Assembly: GCA_002348265.1 (NCBI GenBank)
Contig: DEAT01000082.1
Span: 1 to 7,966, forward strand
Direction of reading: 5' to 3'
Source of the DNA: Gemmatimonadales bacterium UBA2975
GTDB taxonomy: Bacteria > Gemmatimonadota > Gemmatimonadetes > Longimicrobiales > Gaopeijiaceae
Length of the DNA stretch: 7,966 nucleotides
Positions within the stretch are counted from its first letter, which is position 1. Each line of letters starts with the position of its first letter. The position numbers and the translations under genes are program-made. Under the pieces are notes generated by a model. That model was not told the origin of the DNA, did not search any database, and saw only the letters and a program-made list of their open reading frames with translations. This document shows, one piece after another, positions 4,356 to 7,966 of the stretch.

Positions 4356-6257
4356 TTACTGATTTCGGCCTGTCCCGCAGGACTGACAGTTGTGGTTGTT
4401 GAGAGATCCTAGCTTTTCGAGAAGGGCTACTGTTACCGGTTGTGGTTGTGCCCGTTGCTCGGGACTGTTCGCCATGTCTGCCGTGGTTTGGCCTCGACGG
4501 CTTATCAAGGTCACGTCCGCGCCCTGCTCAACCAAGTAGGCGATTGTTTCGTTGTCTCCACGAGCTGCCGAGTGATGAACGGGTGTGAACCCATCCATGT
4601 CGCGCAGGTTTGGATCTACTCCGAGTTCTTCTACGAAGTACTTCATCGCTGGTAGCCAGCCATCTGGGACACTACGGTGCTGCTGCGCAACGCGAGAAGT
4701 GCCAAAGCCCACACCTGAAGCGGCATGGATCGGATGGACGGCGGGGCCACCTACTGGAACCTCCGGAAGACCTGATGGATCCAGTTCCTTTTCCGCGTCA
4801 ATATTATCGGTTCGAGCTCCTGGATTCCCCGCGTCGAAATTTCTGCGCCGACTTGGAAGTTTTGTCGTCCAGATGTCTGGGTTTGCTCCGTAGGAATGCA
4901 GAAGGCGCATTGCAGTGACATCAGTTGCATAGGCGGCTCGCCAAAATGGCGTCGCTCCTGTGAAGTCGACGCCCATCCGTCCAGCATTGTATGCTGCGTA
5001 CCAGACGTGAGTACTCGTCTGGGCGTTCGGGTCTGCTCCGGCTTCTAGGAGGACTTCAATCAGATCCAGATATGACGTCGCCTGAGTGTGGTACATTTGT
5101 GGTTGCGGGTACCATGTCCTCAGGGACCACTCGATGTTCAGTGTTGCAAAAAGAGGACCGACCCCGTCGTCGCTGACGAGATTGACGTCTGCGCCACGCT
5201 CGACGAGCATTTTGGCGAGATCGTAGTTGCCGTTGATGACAGCGATTAGCAGTGGGCTTGTTAGGTCGCCACCTGTCACCTGATCAATGTCTGCTCCATT
5301 GTCGAGTAGGATCTCTGCGGACTCAAGATGTCCTTGCCGGGCTGCGTAGTGCAGGGGGGTAAGTCCACCTTGAACGCCGATTTGCTCAGCAGACGACAGT
5401 GCTCTAATGGGAGGCTCGGCAGGCGTTTCGTCCTCCTGTTCCTCTTTGTCTTCATTGAGTGACTGGTCTTCGAGGTCCTCGTCCCACTCTAAGTCCTCTT
5501 CGTCTTCTTCTGCCGACTGTGACGAGTCAGGAGGTGTCTGCTGCTGCCTCTGGAGTTGGGCGAAGCGGTCTGCATTGTCGTTTTGGACGACTTCCTCTCC
5601 GGCCTCTGCCGCTCGAACGCGGGCCCGGTGAGCGCGGTCGTCACGGTCGTTAGCATTCAGCGTCGTATAATCTTTCAGTGCAGTTTGAACTGAGGGATCC
5701 GCACCCAGTTCTAGGAGTGTGATCAGCGCGTCTGTCGAATTTCTCGCTGATGCAAAAACGAGAGGCGTCCGGTTTTGGAATTCGTCCGGAGCGTCAAGAT
5801 TCGCTCCTGCCTCTGCTAGCGCTCTTATCGTCTCCGCTGAGTTCGCTTGAGCAGCGAAGTGTATGGCTGTTACCCCGGTCGTCGTCCATTCGTCTGGGTC
5901 TGCTCCTGCCGAAGTCAACTTCGTGACGATTTCGGCATGACCTGATCTCGCTGCGAGGTGAAGCGGAGTATAGCCTCCAACCCGCGTGAGCGGCTTGACA
6001 TTTGCTCCAGCATACAGCAGAACATCGACGATCTCGCCGTGGTTGTTCATGGCCGCCCAGTGAAGGGCTGTAAGGCCATCGGTTTGAGCGGCATTGACGT
6101 CTGCACCCTGCTGAAGAAGTGCCCGGACCTCAGCGATGTCACCCGTCTGAGCGGCGTCAGCTACGGGTGACTCTTCGGGTTGGGTTGCGCCAGTCAGCAA
6201 GAGGCTCACACCTAGGATCGATGTCAGCCGCTTAATGGTAGAGTTTCGCTTAAGCAT
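4356..6257 (-). CDS. Large exported ankyrin-repeat protein with acidic linker and C-terminal CQSC motif
   Basis: A 633-residue protein with an N-terminal hydrophobic signal (about residues 9-25, no lipobox Cys), so it is likely periplasmic. Two ankyrin sets are visible. Five repeats lie at about 27-58, 60-91, 94-126, 128-159 and 162-192. After a hydrophilic linker (193-296) more follow at about 298-328, 332-362, 365-414, 434-465, 505-552 and 555-586, with a degenerate last one after 589. Typical TPLHxAA and GADxN motifs recur. Three C-terminal-set repeats are interrupted by insertions, including an aromatic stretch (TWYPQPQMYH, 381-390) and a Pro/Gly-rich one (about 466-504). The linker contains a run of mostly Asp/Glu (249-280). 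The protein ends NNHNCQSCGTGRNQ. Ankyrin stacks bind proteins, so a scaffold for its operon partners is plausible. A CGGAG site precedes the ATG by six bases. The gene lies 40 bp after DUF1552 and 28 bp before the unknown gene. No enzyme domain is visible. Confidence 0.93.
   Translation of the reverse strand: MLKRNSTIKRLTSILGVSLLLTGATQPEESPVADAAQTGDIAEVRALLQQGADVNAAQTDGLTALHWAAMNNHGEIVDVLLYAGANVKPLTRVGGYTPLHLAARSGHAEIVTKLTSAGADPDEWTTTGVTAIHFAAQANSAETIRALAEAGANLDAPDEFQNRTPLVFASARNSTDALITLLELGADPSVQTALKDYTTLNANDRDDRAHRARVRAAEAGEEVVQNDNADRFAQLQRQQQTPPDSSQSAEEDEEDLEWDEDLEDQSLNEDKEEQEDETPAEPPIRALSSAEQIGVQGGLTPLHYAARQGHLESAEILLDNGADIDQVTGGDLTSPLLIAVINGNYDLAKMLVERGADVNLVSDDGVGPLFATLNIEWSLRTWYPQPQMYHTQATSYLDLIEVLLEAGADPNAQTSTHVWYAAYNAGRMGVDFTGATPFWRAAYATDVTAMRLLHSYGANPDIWTTKLPSRRRNFDAGNPGARTDNIDAEKELDPSGLPEVPVGGPAVHPIHAASGVGFGTSRVAQQHRSVPDGWLPAMKYFVEELGVDPNLRDMDGFTPVHHSAARGDNETIAYLVEQGADVTLISRRGQTTADMANSPEQRAQPQPVTVALLEKLGSLNNHNCQSCGTGRNQ
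5418..5513 (-). other. Acidic low-complexity linker within the ankyrin protein
   Basis: Codes for residues 249-280 of the ankyrin protein, nearly all Asp, Glu, Gln or Ser with a few Leu, Trp and Asn. It lies inside a longer non-ankyrin segment (residues 193-296, bases 5370-5681) that begins with an Arg-rich helical stretch and a Gln-rich run. It separates the two ankyrin stacks and is probably disordered. A hinge or a cation or basic-protein binding segment are possibilities, none shown. Confidence 0.8.
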
Positions 6258-6297
6258 GTTTTTCTCCGAGAGGTCTCACCTTTCTACCAGTTCGACC

Positions 6298-7686
6298 TTA
6301 GATCGCGAATGTACCGGTACTGTTTCCGAAGGACTCGAGATCGTTTACGCCCATCTTGTGAAGCAGAGATAGGAAGACATTAGCCATTGGTGTCCCTTGG
6401 GCGGCACGTATGTGGTTCTCACCTTCGAGTATACCATTGGCCCCACCCACCATGAATAGAGGACAGCGTATATGGTTGTGTAGGTTCGAATCAGCCATCG
6501 CTGATCCATACATAACCATCGTTTTGTCTAGGAGCGTACTGTCACCCTCTGAAACTGCAGCCAGCTTGTCGAGGAAGTAGGGAAGCATCGACACGTGATA
6601 CGTGTTGATTTTCGCGAAGTCTCGCACGCGTTCCTCACGCCCGCCGTGATGGGACGCCGCATGGTACGGTGTATCTGATCCAGATTCGAGATAGACGCGT
6701 GGTGAAGCGTCACGGCCGACTTTAAGCGAGAAGACCCGGGTTGTATCGGACATGAACGCTAGTACCTGAAGATCGAACATGAGGCGCATGTGTTCGGCAA
6801 AGTCGTCAGGAACTCCCACCGGAGCTTCTGGGATTTGACGCTCCTGTCCGGACATGTTTTGCGCTTCGATGCGCTGTATGCGCTGCTCAAGTTCTCTAAT
6901 GTTAGTCGTGTAGAGGTCTAATCGATGCTGATCAGCCGCTCCGAGATCACGACGCAGGCCCGACATCTCACCCATGACCCAGTCGAGGATCGAACGATCC
7001 GTCGCCAGGCGCTCTGCGCGCTGCTCCGGAGTACCACCTGCCCCAAAGAGCTGTTCAAAGACCGCTCGTGGATCACGGATCATCGGCAGCGGCTGAGTCG
7101 GGGATGCCCATGAAATAGTGTCGGTGTAGACGCAAGAGTACCCGTATGCGCACCCTCCTGCCTGATCGATGTGCTCAATTGTCAGCTGCATCGACTCGAT
7201 CGGCGTTTCACCAGCCATGCTTTGCGCGTAGACTTGGTCAAAGGAAGGGCCTGCAAAGACGTCGGATCCCTGAGTCTGTTTAGGATGTGCTTGCGTTAGG
7301 AACACTGCTGCTGTTCGGAAGTGATCTCCGCCGATCTCTGCGGGTGAGAAAGCATCTGCCATCCGAGCATCGGTATCAGATACGATGGTCAGATATTTCC
7401 TGTACTGATCTAGTGGATTCATCGACGAGAGGGATAGGTCAAAGTTCTTACCCTCTTCTTTCGGTGACCACAGCCCTAGCGATGCGCCAAGGTCGTTACA
7501 GCCGGCAGCTCCATGGACATTCTCAATAGCGACAAGACGTGTGCTGTCTGCTGAGCGTCCCGCTTCCGTTGCACTGAGAGGGCGGTTTGCTGGCACCATT
7601 GCATCGAGAAGCGGAAGTCCCACTGAGGCACCCATGCCCTTGAGCATTGCGCGGCGTGAGATGTGTTTTCCGGTGATGAAATCCAT
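6298..7686 (-). CDS. DUF1552-family protein with twin-arginine signal
   Basis: A 462-residue protein. Its N-terminus holds SRRAMLKG (residues 10-17) followed by a hydrophobic stretch (GMGASVGLPLLDAM), a twin-arginine (Tat) signal, so it should be exported already folded. The remainder matches the DUF1552 family along its full length. Blocks include LVAIENVHGAAG (51-62) near the N-terminus, GGDHFRTA (119-126), a Cys-containing CAYGYSCVYTDTISW (179-193), RDPRAVFEQLFG (204-215), HAASHHGG (342-349) and MYGSAMADSNLHNH (392-405). The His and Asp residues in the last blocks are candidate metal or active-site positions. No biochemical function is established for DUF1552. It is typically encoded next to DUF1592/DUF1585 proteins, as here, where the upstream gene ends 36 bp away. 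An AAAAGG site lies eight bases before the ATG. The gene ends in TAA 40 bp before the ankyrin gene. Length is normal for the family and nothing looks broken. Confidence 0.93.
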   Translation of the reverse strand: MDFITGKHISRRAMLKGMGASVGLPLLDAMVPANRPLSATEAGRSADSTRLVAIENVHGAAGCNDLGASLGLWSPKEEGKNFDLSLSSMNPLDQYRKYLTIVSDTDARMADAFSPAEIGGDHFRTAAVFLTQAHPKQTQGSDVFAGPSFDQVYAQSMAGETPIESMQLTIEHIDQAGGCAYGYSCVYTDTISWASPTQPLPMIRDPRAVFEQLFGAGGTPEQRAERLATDRSILDWVMGEMSGLRRDLGAADQHRLDLYTTNIRELEQRIQRIEAQNMSGQERQIPEAPVGVPDDFAEHMRLMFDLQVLAFMSDTTRVFSLKVGRDASPRVYLESGSDTPYHAASHHGGREERVRDFAKINTYHVSMLPYFLDKLAAVSEGDSTLLDKTMVMYGSAMADSNLHNHIRCPLFMVGGANGILEGENHIRAAQGTPMANVFLSLLHKMGVNDLESFGNSTGTFAI

Positions 7687-7722
7687 CTTTACTGCCTTTT
7701 CGAGGTTAGTTGCTGTTCTGAA

Positions 7723-7966
7723 TTAGTGCATGGCCGATTCAGTGACCGGCTGTTCGTCCACCATGGCTTGAGTGGCACGGCTACTTAAGAAAGCGGGAGA
7801 GTTTACTACTCCCAGGATAAACGAAGAGAGTCGATAGTCCTCTTCACTGGCTTCACGGGTGATCTGACGTATTGCTGGCTGATCGAAGTGCTCAACCCTG
7901 CGACCCAGAGCGTAGGCCATGAGGTTCTCGGTAAAGATTCTGTAGAAGACCTCTGGTCGTTTCAAA
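7723..7966 (-). CDS. C-terminal part of a DUF1592/DUF1588/DUF1585-type protein (start outside window)
   Basis: Only the last 80 residues and the TAA stop are present; the frame is open to the right edge. The segment KRPEVFYRIFTENLMAYALGRRVEHFDQP and the following ITREASEEDYRLSSFILGVVNSPAF match the DUF1585 domain. Its recurring features are a TENL-x-x-YALGR motif, a conserved Asp-x-Pro and a final SPAF. DUF1585 is usually the last domain of long exported proteins that also carry DUF1587, DUF1595, DUF1592 and DUF1588 and often a cytochrome c-like (PSCyt) domain. I therefore expect a large protein upstream, but those domains cannot be seen here. A short tail (ATQAMVDEQPVTESAMH) follows the domain. 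The neighbouring DUF1552 gene, 36 bp downstream on the same strand, is the usual partner of this family and supports the call. An initiator at the edge is not credible because the domain is incomplete without upstream sequence. Confidence 0.9.
   Translation of the reverse strand, partial: LKRPEVFYRIFTENLMAYALGRRVEHFDQPAIRQITREASEEDYRLSSFILGVVNSPAFLSSRATQAMVDEQPVTESAMH

Noticed and set aside
4377..4388. c-type heme-binding site in the ankyrin protein
   Set aside because: The motif is CQSCG; the His that must follow the second Cys is missing.
4585..4918. Two overlapping 102-codon plus-strand frames
   Set aside because: Both are antisense to ankyrin repeats and carry no recognisable domain or start signal.
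5407..5631. Ser-rich plus-strand reading frame
   Set aside because: The Ser runs are simply the reverse complement of the Asp/Glu codons in the ankyrin protein's acidic linker.
1..7966. CRISPR array, transposase, phage gene, tRNA or defence system
   Set aside because: No repeat array, integrase or transposase motif, cloverleaf, or defence-type domain was found on either strand.

Overview
The window reads as a piece of a Gram-negative-type bacterial chromosome. Six of the eight genes carry visible export signals: Sec, lipoprotein or twin-arginine. Shine-Dalgarno sites are of the GGAG type, and base composition looks only moderately GC-rich by eye. The DUF1592/DUF1585 + DUF1552 + exported ankyrin gene set is, from memory, typical of Acidobacteriota, Gemmatimonadota, Planctomycetota, Verrucomicrobiota and their marine or soil metagenome relatives. 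I cannot choose a phylum from the sequence. There is no sign of phage, transposons, CRISPR, tRNA or rRNA, and no gene-free stretch exceeds about 75 bases.

Left block (1-1883, minus strand): a lipoprotein of the metallo-beta-lactamase fold (888-1883) is followed, with a one-base TGATG stop/start overlap, by a PLP-dependent class I/II aminotransferase. The aminotransferase runs off the left edge (888 down to 1, 296 codons visible). A 52-bp divergent intergenic region separates this pair from an exported creatininase-family amidohydrolase on the plus strand (1936-2784). Both hydrolases show substitutions at positions that are metal ligands in their better-known relatives.

Middle (2785-3740): a secreted DUF1028 protein lies on the minus strand, convergent with the creatininase. 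Its real start is the ATG at 3673, which has a good ribosome binding site, not the TTG further upstream. Signal peptidase cleavage is predicted to leave the conserved Thr as the mature N-terminus. A 12-base direct repeat occurs in both intergenic gaps flanking this gene.

Right block (3741-7966, minus strand): one apparent transcription unit, with gaps of 36, 40 and 28 bp. In order of transcription it holds the 3' end of a DUF1592-type protein (its DUF1585 domain, entering from the right edge), a Tat-exported DUF1552 protein, a large exported ankyrin-repeat protein with an acidic linker and a C-terminal CQSC motif, and a small exported protein of unknown function. It ends at a strong rho-independent terminator (13-bp stem plus U-tract, 3741-3780). 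The first three genes form a recurrent but uncharacterised set, probably acting together in the periplasm or at the cell envelope. The fourth, unknown gene is tied to them by position and by the shared terminator. This operon is the best candidate in the window for an undescribed system.
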